From: Fusarium oxysporum f. sp. lycopersici 4287
Lineage: Eukaryota > Ascomycota > Sordariomycetes > Hypocreales > Nectriaceae
NCBI RefSeq assembly: GCF_000149955.1
Contig: NC_030986.1
Location: 3,163,185 to 3,227,184, forward strand
Length of the DNA: 64,000 nucleotides
Direction of reading: 5' to 3'
Each line of letters begins with the position of its first letter. Positions within the stretch are counted from its first letter, which is position 1. The position numbers and the translations under genes are program-made. The notes below the pieces were generated by a model. That model saw nothing but the letters and a program-made list of their open reading frames with translations. It did not search any database and was not told the DNA's origin. Of this stretch, positions 1 through 11,235 are shown one piece after another.

Positions 1-3000
1 AGAATTGTATTTCCCCCGTGTTTCTTGTCTTTCAATGCTTTCCCCTTTTTTTTCTTTATATCGACCACTGGTGAGAACCTGTTCGATATCCGAGGGTGGG
101 CTTCGAGTTCAAGCTAGTTAGTGCTGCTGTTGGCTGGATCGAAGAAGGACTGATATGGGGTCCAATTGATTAGAAGAACGAGCGGTTGTCTAAGTTGGAT
201 ATAAAGATGGCTAGCCGTAACCGTATTTGCCTTTTGGAGAGACTGTCGGACGGGATGGGTGGGAAAGGGGAGCAAAGTGAAGATGTGAATGCGGGAGCTG
301 AAGCCTTTTGAATGGATTCAACCAAGCCCAGTCCAGGCAAAGGCTTGTCTGGTTGGAGTTTTTTCCCAGGCGATTCCCACCAAGGTTGTTAGGGGTGATT
401 TGGGAGCGTGCTGGGGCCTTGGGGTCGCTGGGGAGCACCGACTTACAGTGGAGTTTAGTGGACGAAAGCTGCACGCCCAGTGCAATGAAGGGAGAGGTGT
501 GAGGGTATGAAAGGGGCGTGTCGAGCCAAGTCCACCAAGATCCCCCATTGGATAGATGCCGTGCCTTCGGTGGGCACCTCACTTTCTCACTTGCACCTTC
601 AGGGCCTCAAGGCAAGGCACAAGGTACCGGGCAGCACAACAGAGCTCCCGTAAGTCGTTTTGCGTCCTGCAGCAAAGGCCTGCACTGCTGAAGCAAATCA
701 CATCTCTCGCCAGTCCCCTCCCCAGCCGGTCTACTGCCCACTTACCAGGTATCTTTCGATTCTGAATGGACGTCGCCCCGGAGGACAGCGCGCGGTTGCT
801 CAGCGGAGGTGGGGATGTCACCTTGGACCTTTGGGGCCATCCTTGTCCTGGATTCGTCTGGCGCTTAACAGAACAAGACCAGGGCATTATAGGCACTTTA
901 CGTAGTATGGTAAGGTCAAGCAGCACCTCAGTTAAGGTACCGTGCGGGAGCTTGTCCTTGGCCAAGGCAGGGCAGGGCAGGGCAGAGCTATGCTATGCTA
1001 TACTTGTGAAGCTGTGCCTTGAATTGGATGATGTGCAGTTGAATTTGGATGTTTTGCATCAAACTTGGTTCTGTCAGACTTTGCTCGATTGGCAGACGAG
1101 ATAATCTTGTTTACTTTCCTTGGATAACCTTTGATAGCGTCTTGGGTAAGGTAAGGCATCCTGATTGACATTTGTGTCTTTCGACTCTGTCATGTGCATT
1201 CCCGGCTTCTAGAGCTTCCATTTACCATTATGGATCCATTGCACAGACATAAACGTCAGGGCAGTTCCAGTTCGCATAAAGAATACCACCCATAGAGTCA
1301 TGATAAATTAAACAGTTGCCGATGAATACTCGACAAACTTCCATGACAGCGATAAACGCCATCTACTTGCTGGTATTGTCTCAAACTCATATCGCAAGAG
1401 ATTCGACTCTTGGCTATTGATAGACTATCTCATCGTCTTTGTTCATCTCGATTTAGCACAGATATATCGACAAACTTGATCCCATTGCGTGAATGATCGA
1501 CCGTTTATTTTCGACACCCATTCCCCTGGTCAGCCTTGACGCACGCAACACATCCAATCGATGGATATCTTACACAATTGCTCAATGCGTTTCTCTCTGC
1601 CATCAGCCATGCACCGACCAACCGGGTTACATCATCCCCCTAGGATAAGAAGCGGTGAGGGCATCGACATGTGTAATAAAGTATACTTACACCCATGCGT
1701 CCTCCCGACCCGCGACGCTGGATATGTTAATTCAACAGCTGGATCCATGACCATGCGTCGTCCCAGTAACATGAATGAGAAGACAAGACAGGAGATGAGT
1801 TATCACGAGAATGGCGACAAGAAAAGGAGAATCAAATATTCCCAAAGCATGGACACCGCTGCCTGCATAAACGTTGAACAAAGAAACTCACCCTGCAGCT
1901 GAGACTTTGTTGAAGCCATATTGATGGGCAGTCTCAAAGAGATCAACCTCGAAAACAATCCACAATAAGTCACTACCTAAAAGGGTTCAAAGATAAAGTG
2001 GAGGTACATAGTATACTTCTCTGTTTCCGTAACAAAATGCCTGTTGCTCAATTAATCGAACGACGATATACAGTCAAACGCAGTGTTATCTAAGGTAGGT
2101 ATCTGTTCTCTCGCTCTGAGCCAAACAGGTCTTCACACCAATCAAGACCCAGAAACAGCACTTCTCACTCCGGAGCCTTTCTCAAGCCTCATGATGAAAG
2201 ACTGAGCACTTAACTGTGATCAATCGAGCCTGTATTGCTGTGGCTTGTTGCAGCTTCTATGTCCTAGTGTCGTGCCAAAAATCACCGTCGCTTCGGGATT
2301 GGATAAACAACCTCGAGTTTGGACAACAATAAGTCAAGTCACGTCAGCTCTTTGTCAGTTGTCGCTCCGCCAGAAACAGCGGCTCCAGTGGCGTGAGGAG
2401 CTCGATATAACTCAGACAAAGGAACCGTGAACGCCTCTTGTCTGAGAATCTCGATGCTCGTTGGCCACCAGGACCTCGGAACTACGACGTGCCTCCGCGA
2501 CTCGGTTGAGACAGCGACAACGACAGTGACGCTGGCGGTAGAGATTTAATATGGATGTGTAAGATGTGTCAGGTCGGAACGAAGAAACGAGTCAGATGTA
2601 TAGAGTGATTTGTGAGTCGACTGTCCTACGGCTATGGGTACAGCTTCATTCTCACCATGAGCTATCTCTCCCTGCGTAGGTAAATCTCCCTCCCTTGGGC
2701 AAGACCGCTGTCAAGTCCATAATAATTTCCATATTTCGTAACCAAACGTTCAATTCAGCATCTTTGTAATCACACTATCATGTCTGTGTCTCGGATGAAA
2801 AAAGTAAAAGGCCCCAACGTCTCCATTCTGTTGCTCCAATTCAAATGTCAAAATGTCGCCTCCCTTTCTTTGGTGCCGGGTCTTTATTCTGTGCTAGGAA
2901 TAGCACACAGCTTTGGCACCTGGGGCAGGCATTTCCCATGCCGAAACTCGCACAATTGACAACCGTGCTGCTGGTCTTTATTCCGGGGATCTAGCATTGG

Positions 3001-5402
3001 AGCTCCAGCTGTACGTGCGTGCCTTGAGTGCCCTGAGGCATGACGTTAACCGCCCACTGGGATCTTGGTCCAAGTTACGTCCACCCGCCAAAACCGGTTC
3101 TTGTTGTTTTGAAAAACTGCCTCAACTGTAACAGAGCCGTTCTTCGACCCCTGGTCGACCTCGACTCTGCACTGGACATCTTGATATCCGTCCTTGTCAT
3201 CTTTACAGCCCTGTCCGCTTGCCTCGTGTGCGCTGTTGTTTCAATGCCTGGTCTATGCTTATGCTAAATGGGATGCTATGTTCACTTATGCTCAATGTGT
3301 TCATCATCGTGCCCCAGGAACTTAGCAGCCTCGGCGTCTCTCGGTTGCCTGGGTCCCCTGTCGTCAACTGGGGGTTGTTCCCTGTACTGGGTTCCTCAAC
3401 TCTGAAGCCGCCGGCGCCCGTTGAACGCTCTTGAGAATGACGCCTCTCGAGGCCTCGACCGTCTTTACTGACGAGCATGTCCTTGTAGAGAATACTCCGC
3501 TAAGACCAGTGGCTACCGCTCAGGTTCAGGGCAAGAGTCAATCAAAGCGGCTCCGTGGGACATGGAAAGAGAATGGAGCCATCTGTGTCTGTGAAAATTC
3601 AGGGTCCTTTTCTTCTTGTGAGACAGTCACACTCCGACTAGGGCCCTTGTTTGGAAACACAGCGGTTCCACAGCGAGCACGACGAATGACAATGGTGAAT
3701 TGGCGCTTCAGAAGACTCAAAGCGATTCCCTATTCAGCCTGATTTGTCCTCTATTTGGTGAAAAGGGCAAATTCAAGCCATCGAGGCCCAGTGCAATTAT
3801 CATGCGGAATCCTCCGAGAGACATATCCACATTCTCAGCATAATATGAATCGCGATGATTGACTCGACTGGACTGGGCTGAGAATTACATGACATGATGG
3901 TTCCTGAGTGAATGCAATGCAAGGCATTGTGAGTTGTGCAAGGTGACGATCAATTAACGCAGCGTTGTTGGGTCAGAAGCAAGATCCAACCCTTGTCTAG
4001 CCCGATGCTAGTGTCCAGATAGAGAAGTTGGAGACAAGCTACAGAGGCAACTCCATGGATGAACAAGCGAGGTGGGGGTGAATAGAGAAGAGCCCAAAAA
4101 GGGCAGTTCATGCTTGCAATTGCAACTCAGCCTTCGTGTCGCCAACTTACATACATCCTCCATACATACGACTGACTTGCAGCAGGAATCAGGTACCCGA
4201 ACTTCTCATCACTGAACAAGTCAGATATCCAATGCCTTGTAGCTTGCGGATAGGATCGGGACTGCATGAGCATTGCTCTGTTGCAAATTATCCAAGATTT
4301 AAATGCGGTTCGCAGATCAGTCCAACCCTGTCCTTGATTTTGCTGCAGATGCATACCTACCTATCGGACTTGATACCATCCAAAGATGATCGCAGTGCCA
4401 TTTCCGAAATATGCCCAGCTTCTGCAGAATGAAAACGGCTTCCAGACTTTCCATCGCAGGTATTTGACTTTACTTAGTGTTGGTCCCCCACGTGTGCATG
4501 ACAGCGCGAGGAATGCAGACAGTTGGGCGATAGCTATCATGTGAAACCTTCTGAAGACTCGATACTCGTATAGATTTTGAAAGGCTGGCCAAGGGACCGG
4601 ACCCTTGAATTCCTTCGGGAGGCGTTTCGTTCCCGGGTTCTGAGTGCTGAGTCCAGTTTTGTGTGGACATCGGCTGATGGACAACATTCTCCAACAATAG
4701 TCCCCGAGCAACTTGCATTGCTCTCTTCCAAGATGGGAACCAACACAGCCAGAACAGGTTATCTCGAGGTGGTATATTCAGAGCTATCGATGGCGACAGC
4801 ACCTTAGCAGGTGTTATTTGCGCGGGGTCTCCGACGCCAAGGTCAGAAATCCTCTTACACCTAAAGTCAGACTGCTCACGACCAACACCAAGTCGTCCAA
4901 TAGCAAGGCTGGAGCGCCATATGACGAACGAACCTGTTTGCTGATCGTGGCTCCTTCGCTTCACACCCTTGTTCAGTTTACAGCCTTGTGTTTCTGTATG
5001 AGTGCTCGTAGTTGGTATCAGGATGCGATCCATCTCTGCGTCTTGTCCTCGGCATTCAAAGGTCCGAAGCCTGTGGCCCCAGCGGGACGATCGCGGATCT
5101 TTGTTTCTTCGAGACGCTCGAGTCCATTGAGATGGTTTCTTTGTCTGGTTTCTTTGTAGTCTTTGTTGGTGTGCTAAAACTTTCCCCCCATTAAAGATAT
5201 GTTGATCGTTTAGACAATAAGAATTGACTTTAACCGATACGATTTTTAGCCATGCGCCATGATTGCTCAATTGACTCAAAGAAAAGGCTGAAAATTTAGC
5301 TTCTGATCGCTAAAGATGTAGAATACTAATTGCCGGTAGCCGCTGCTCCCTCCTCTCGAAACAAAGCTCTCAGTCAAACCATCACTATTGTCGTTAGCTC
5401 AC
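1..5402. other. long region without a recognisable gene
   Basis: I see no open frame with recognisable protein similarity, consistent codon use or a plausible exon chain on either strand. The stretch has mixed base composition, scattered pyrimidine-rich tracts and a short GGCAG/GCTAT repeat near 966. One minus-strand frame stays open from 5279 to 4470, but its first ATG is at 5033 and nothing in its translation is familiar. The region may be the far-upstream sequence of a gene to the left of the window, or fast-evolving accessory DNA. Confidence 0.6.
966..1001. repeat. short tandem repeats GGCAG x4 and GCTAT x3
   Basis: Four perfect GGCAG units (966-985) are followed one base later by three perfect GCTAT units (987-1001). 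This is a simple-sequence patch in non-coding DNA; no function is implied. Confidence 0.85.
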
Positions 5403-5651
5403 ATGAGCGTCACCTTTACTCTCACCAAGCACAGCCTCCGCTGCCAAGCTGATGCTATCGCTGACACTGCAGCAACCCTCCCTGTTCCTCACAAGGTTTA
5501 CCAGGGTCCTTCCATGAAAGAATCATGTGAGGGGAAGCTGGAGTTGATGACATTCGGCGCAGTCTATGAGAAGCGCAACAGCATCAGCTGCGATTCACAG
5601 ATGCCATTTTTGAAAGCCTTCCGAACAATCATAACAGATGGAGAAGTCTGA
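5403..5651 (+). pseudogene. short ORF, possible fragment of a DUF4419-like gene
   Basis: An 82-codon frame runs from ATG at 5403 to TGA at 5649-5651. Its third-position composition looks more coding-like than its surroundings. The middle and end (a Cys-containing ESCEGK stretch, then NSIS followed by an aliphatic helix-like segment) loosely recall the start of fungal DUF4419 proteins, where an NSIS-like motif precedes a Gly-Phe-Val helix. The rest of such a protein (several hundred residues) is not found downstream. It is either a truncated relic or a chance frame; the family suggestion is inference from memory. Confidence 0.18.
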
Positions 5652-8119
5652 CCCATAGTCATTGATTATGTATGAATAATCCCATATCTTCCAATGGAAA
5701 ATTAACATCAACATCTTGAGACCGCGTCTTGACGCGATCAAGAGAAGAAAAAAAGCCAATTGTTTACTTCGAACCGCTTTTGGCATCAAGCTGTCTGTGT
5801 CCAACCCACACCATCCAGTTCTTCGGTTACATTGCCTTGCATTGCATTGTTCGTACCTGGAATATGCAGCTTTTTGAGTGCGCGGCTCCGACCTTGTGAC
5901 TGAGGGCAACACGATATCCAGCGGCTCAGCTTTGAGAATTCAGCAATGGCCCTTGTCAATGTTGTATCGACACAACATCATCAGTTGATATCAGAATCAG
6001 AAACACAGCTTCAGCCTGGGTTATACACGAATCTTCAAGTTTCATAGTAACAGGCTCGACCCATTGGTCTCTCTGTACATGGGCTATGCTTGCTCGTTTC
6101 TTAGCTTCCATATATCAAACCACCTAAGGATGGAGACTCCATTCTTTCAGGTCAGTTCCCACCAGAAGTACAGTAACCGTTACGAATCTCCATCATGTTT
6201 GGTGGAGTTATGTCAATCGCTATATTTCTGCCTCTGTTCCCTGAACCTCACCAAGATTCAAAACTCGGCGGTCAATGCAGAATAATTCCCTCTTGCTTGA
6301 TCGAAGCCTTCCCGACAGCGCGGGCTTGTTGGATCTTGTTCTCCGAGGGTACCACACTAGAAGTTTTTTTTAGACTGTTACGAAGGTTCAATGGTGTCGT
6401 TGTTGAGTCAAAATCAATGGCGTGTTTTTAGTGACACGCGATGACGAGACACTGCCTGGACTATTCTTCAGCCATCCTCATCAGCCTCGATCTGCCTTAG
6501 CGGCACCAAAACAAGCTGTGGCAGGTTTCTTAATCAATTCAAGATCGCCAATCTCGATTTCAGTCCCGACAAGACTGTCTCAATCAAGTCATCGCTCGAC
6601 TTCATGGGCGGGGGATATTCCTGTTTAGTGGTGTCTAAAAGCCTCTCGAGGGATTATCAATGGCCAAAGCAAACAATAACACAGCTGAAAACCAGGTTTA
6701 TCCTTCCATGCTATAACGAATTCGAGCAGACCTACATTGACCTCTGTCGCAGTATCGGGTCGACTTTTGACAGATTGACGGGCCGTTTGCACTCAATATG
6801 CCAATGCCTGCCAAATCAGTAAGTGCCCAGAGTTCGGATATTCTGGGACCTTGAACTTGGACAACCCGGCCAGGAAGACATGGCCCAAGTGCGCTGTACA
6901 GTATCTTTATCGTCGATCCACGACCTTAATTCCCGATCCTCCCTCCTGGCACCGTCTCAAGATTCAACGTCATTCTTGGCCGTGACCGTCTTTCTCTTAT
7001 TAAAACATCGTCATCGCACTGGAGTCGAGTTGGTATACGGATAGTGGTCAGAATAATTAACTGCGCAATCGGGTATTAACCGTCCCTTTAGGCCCAGTAT
7101 ACGGTACGCACACTGCCGCTTGTCGAAGCCGAGCCTCATCGTAGGCCATTGCGCATGCCCAATGAAGATGGCTATCGAAGAACTTGCATTCCCTTGCATT
7201 GCGGCCCGTAGGTAAGCAGACTCGGAAGAGCCAAGAGCAGTGGCTTCGCAAGCTTTGAGTTCTCTCAATAGTCCACCTCTAGCTGCCACTTACCAGCCAT
7301 CAAAGGCCGAGATGCGACGGCGTAGGCTAGTAGCTATACGGATACCTCACAGTATCATCTCACCTTAGGTTTTATTGTTTACTTGATTGACATCTCCCCA
7401 GAGACGAATGACACTGCAGAAGCCGGGTTCCACGTTGTGGTGAGCTGCAGCCAAAACCCCATAATTTACAAGAGACGCCCTCAGCGACCCAATCGCTTCG
7501 CATCAGTCGGTTAGTCCGCTGCTCGTCAGCTCTCCAGCTCGTCTGAGGATCCATTACCACCTCCTAATGTGGGATGGACTCACGGCTTAGACTCCACCAC
7601 GTCACCCCTCCTCAAAGCCCTCCCGACGCTACCAGAGGCTCACCATCCCTGAGCCTTACCAGACTTCAACGCGAAAGCGTCTCCTGACCGTCGAATGAGG
7701 GGTAATCGCGACGATAAGTTCCCTCACTAATGTGATGGTGTGATGGCGCGTGCAGAATTCTGTTAGAGAATTGACATGGGCACAGAGAGTCGTGAGTGCT
7801 CGCTACGGCGCAGTTGCAATTACCATGCTCCCAGTTCCAACGTCGTGGAGTAATAAAGGGTGATAATTGGCACCCGCTTTCCAAAGTAAACAAATAGGAA
7901 AACGTGTCGCGTCTTCTTTTTCTTCTTTTTCTATGGGTCTAACGCGCCGTCACGTGCATTTTTGCTAACAACTCTACTTCTGGCTTTCTTTCGCTTCATG
8001 AACGAACAGATGAGGTGGACATCCGATACTCCCGACCACTTTGTAGATTCCCCCAGATCTTGCTAACAATCTAGACAACCCAACTTACTCCTCAGCTTTG
8101 AATCATTCCTAGCCTCGAA
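5652..8119. other. intergenic stretch, nothing recognised
   Basis: Both strands carry only short, unrelated frames. No RNA gene or repeat stands out. The last 170 bases before the SnoaL-like relic look promoter-like: a CACGTG at about 7951, then CT-rich tracts. Confidence 0.55.
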
Positions 8120-8390
8120 ATGGCCTCACCATTGACGGACGCCAAACTTAGCCAATCTCTCCAATCTATTGTTGACAAGGATGAGATTCGTCTGTAATCT
8201 ACAAATTTGTTCGTGGCGCAGATCGCAAGATCCGCCGTCTGGATCAATCTGTTTATCACCCAGATGCTATCGACAATCATGGAAGATCTCACACCGTTTT
8301 GTTGCCTTTGATGCCGTCTCAGACAAGGCTATTATGCAATACTTGCCGAAAGCCAACCTAGGCATTCGAGATGAGGAAAGACTATTCTAG
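8120..8390 (+). pseudogene. decayed SnoaL-like (NTF2-fold) gene, frameshifted and truncated
   Basis: ATG at 8120 opens 25 codons ending in DKDEIR-L and a TAA (8195-8197). One base out of frame, the sequence continues as IYKFVRGADRK ... SVYHPDAIDNHG (about 8196-8282). That is the classic start of the SnoaL_4 family: an EI-x-x-LI-Y-[KR] helix followed by a VYHPDA-[IVT]-D-[ND]-HG motif with conserved Asp/His. After HG the match is lost in every frame, so roughly two thirds of the usual 150-180 aa domain is missing. Known members are NTF2-fold enzymes or hydratase/cyclase-like proteins of diverse metabolism. I read this as a dead gene with at least one single-base deletion near 8194 plus 3' truncation. 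An intron cannot rescue it because the interruption falls inside the motif. Confidence 0.55.
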
Positions 8391-10299
8391 GAAGGTATTG
8401 AAAGACTGATGTGATCTGAGAGATCAAACTGCAGCTATTGCCATTAAGCCGGTAGACATGGACACCCTTCTTAGGTAGACACATTCATTCATCACAGTCA
8501 CCATAGTAGTATCGTATTATGTCTCCTTCTTTTTCGTGCTCCTCTCTGCTTTAGTGGACCGACCCACGCTCCTGGGATTTTGAGGCGCCAAGAGAGACCC
8601 TAGCGCAAACATCAAATCTACGATCCATATCTTAATTTGTTTTATTTTTTCTTTGTCGGCGACGACATGTCAATAAGAAAAGGTGGCTTACCATATTCTG
8701 ACGCCTCTTCTCCCTTTGTCACAATTTCTTTCTTTTTTTGGCACCTTCTAGTCCCTTTCTACGAGTCAACAGACTCATTTCCCGGTCCAGGAAGTTCATC
8801 AAGCCGGTTCTTGAAGTGAGGCTGTAGACTTAGACTTCGACTTCGACTTAGCCATTGCATTACATTATATGTCTTGCTATGTCAGTGTTCCGCATACCAT
8901 AGCTTCCAAGTTCCTGGCCCGTTATCCGAGCTTTACACACGTCACTACGTAGCATACAATGACATCTCCGTGTTTGCATTTATATGCTTAATTGGAATCT
9001 ATAATATTATTAGTTCTGTCGTTAAATGCCGAAAGACCTAGCACCATGTCACTATGCTCAAGAGTGGGAGCCTCGATCTCCTGGTTCATGCCTTTGTCTT
9101 CTTCGTCAACGAATCCCAGTCAGACTTATACATGATTATTCATGCTTGGCATAGACAATTTGCACTATCACGGTTGTACACAGTCTTCTTCTAAACCCCC
9201 TGCGTTAAGTGTCTCCATCTCTAGGTCTAGCTGTGGGTGAACACGTTCGCAGCTTGCCTTTCCAGAAGCACGGACACGACGGAAAGGCGGAAATGAAAAA
9301 CAAGTCCAAGCTTTCCAACTTGGACTGAGACTGGTGAGACTTCACTCCTCAGGATAAGGGAGTATACAGACAAGGTTTTATTTCTGAGGCGTTTACGAAA
9401 ATTGTCATCTCCGGCCTGCCGCGACGCCTGAGAATTCGGAAGTCATTCTCATCATCCCGACCCATGACAGTGGTGAGTAGTTAGTGGATTAATCCATTTT
9501 TCTGCTGAAAAAGATCCAAGCGTTGGCGAAGTCATCTTGAACAAAGTTCCAAATACAGGGTAGCTCAGGGTCAAGATATTCAGGGTCCAGATGTTAGCTT
9601 CGTCTTGAATAGCCAGAAGCGCAGACAATTTTTTCATACGATGTGGGCTTAGCAATGTGCCCAATGGGCATGATCTTCAGCTACCCAGCGTAGTTGCCCG
9701 TAGCACAGCATGAGATATATCTATAGGTAAGGTAGTGAAGTGGTCAGTCGTTGTACGAGTGCAGACACCACATGGGTCGTTGCCTCATGTTGTTTGAGCA
9801 TAGGGCAAACCTAACACAACGATATTGAGCTTCATGCTTCCATCCTGCAATGACCACGTGAAATAAGTACCTCTACGAATCAGAATAAGCATCCACATGT
9901 TTCCCTACATTCAAGGGCACATCCTGTCAGCAAACGTTGTCCACTTGGGGTACAACGTGGTGCTCATCGATTTTAGATAATCCAGGCAAGAGGTCATGGG
10001 CAAACAACTTCTAGCTCAGGAACACACGGCCTAGGTAATATCCGCTACTCAATGGATATAGAACAGGCATCAAAAGTTAATGAATCTTAGTATTGAATTG
10101 ATAAAAGCACATCTGTGTTAGACAGCATTTGCGAACATGCAAGGGTTGGATACACAACGGATGATATTGGACGAGCTTCGATTGAAGCCTGCATATACGT
10201 ACTGTAGTCACGACAGTAACTCAGCAACCTATCAGTGAAACGCGAGCTTGTTTCCACAACTGCGGCTGGAGCATGGATGCTGACTCTCGATATTTTGCG

Positions 10300-10488
10300 T
10301 CAACTCGGTAACCGTTGCTTTATACCTGGTTCTGCCCCTTCTACCGGGGCTGCGTTTTGACATTTGAAGACGCTCGCTTCTCGGTTGATATACCAGGTTC
10401 CATCAAGCTCCACAGCAAATGTCCGAATAGCGGAAATTGTACAGCAGAGCTTTCCAAGAAGCCACAATAGGAGTATACTTTTCCTCAT
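10300..10488 (-). CDS. doubtful short ORF with signal-peptide-like start
   Basis: A 62-codon frame starts at ATG (10488-10486). It opens with a basic residue pair and a hydrophobic leucine-rich core (MRKSILLLWLLGKL) that resembles a secretion signal, followed by a short polar tail with one further Cys. No continuing exon with clear homology was found, and the surrounding DNA is AT-rich and otherwise non-coding. It could be the first exon of a small secreted protein, a relic, or chance. Confidence 0.13.
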   Translation of the reverse strand: MRKSILLLWLLGKLCCTISAIRTFAVELDGTWYINREASVFKCQNAAPVEGAEPGIKQRLPS

Positions 10489-10599
10489 AAAACGTGCATA
10501 TACTTGAGTCTATCTGAGTGTTCCAAGCTCCTATCCACGGATGATATTAGAGTCTTTCCAAACATAACCGCAGTTACAGAACATAAACTGATTTTTATC

Positions 10600-11090
10600 A
10601 TCCCTCTCAATGAATACATAAGAGATATGTCATTGATTTTCCATATACGTGTACTATAATTGATGAAAACTCACATCATTTTGTTATATCACTTTATTTT
10701 GTTATACCACTTACTTGTTCACTCTGATAATGAAATTCTACGAGATCTGTTCCAGCTCACAATTGACCCAAGGACTCTTGCTTCTCCTTTTCTCTATATC
10801 AGTTTATTGCACCCTTTATATGTACTACGTCTCTTCGGTTATGCTGTAGACACAATGTTGCCTCGACGGAACAGCCAGCGGAAAAGTATTGGCGCCCGAT
10901 ACTCAAGTGTTTTACCTACGACTTCAAAAACATCTAAAAAAAAAAAAGAAAAAAAAGGAGAAAAACTTTATAAATTTAGTAGTAAGATAGAAGATTGATA
11001 ATAAATTTAGTATAATAAGAACAAGGCTGAGGGTAAAGTTCTTATGAAATTTCCTAAGATTATCATAATCTTTATCAAATCTGACACTAT
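10600..11090. repeat. AT-rich relic, possibly RIP-degraded repeat
   Basis: The stretch is strongly AT-rich and rich in TpA. It includes a poly-A/G tract (about 10935-10965) and runs such as aaatttagta and taataaatttagta. The right edge is sharp, at about 11,090, where GC-rich sequence begins. This is the look of repeat-induced point mutation acting on an old transposon in Fusarium-like fungi, but no transposase or reverse transcriptase frame and no terminal repeats are visible. Confidence 0.3.
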
Positions 11091-11235
11091 CAACGTGGGG
11101 TCGCGGGGACTTTTTGGCGGTCGCACCCGGCAGAACTGTCAAGTCTTGTAATTTTTCTTGCCCAGGTATCGCCAACAGGATCGCGATAGGTAAGGAATCT
11201 AGCAACAAATCTACGAATCCCACGCGCGGCAAATC

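Larger units (their letters stand above)
8391..11235. other. AT-leaning intergenic region before POL5
   Basis: No supported gene. The sequence becomes steadily AT-richer toward 10.6-11.1 kb, then switches abruptly to GC-rich DNA at about 11,090, just ahead of the POL5 start. It contains a possible short secreted-protein exon (10300-10488, minus) and the AT-rich relic described separately. Confidence 0.55.

Noticed and set aside
8120..11235. Secondary-metabolite gene cluster suggested by the SnoaL-like relic
   Set aside because: No polyketide synthase, NRPS, tailoring enzyme or pathway regulator is present; a lone dead gene is not a cluster.
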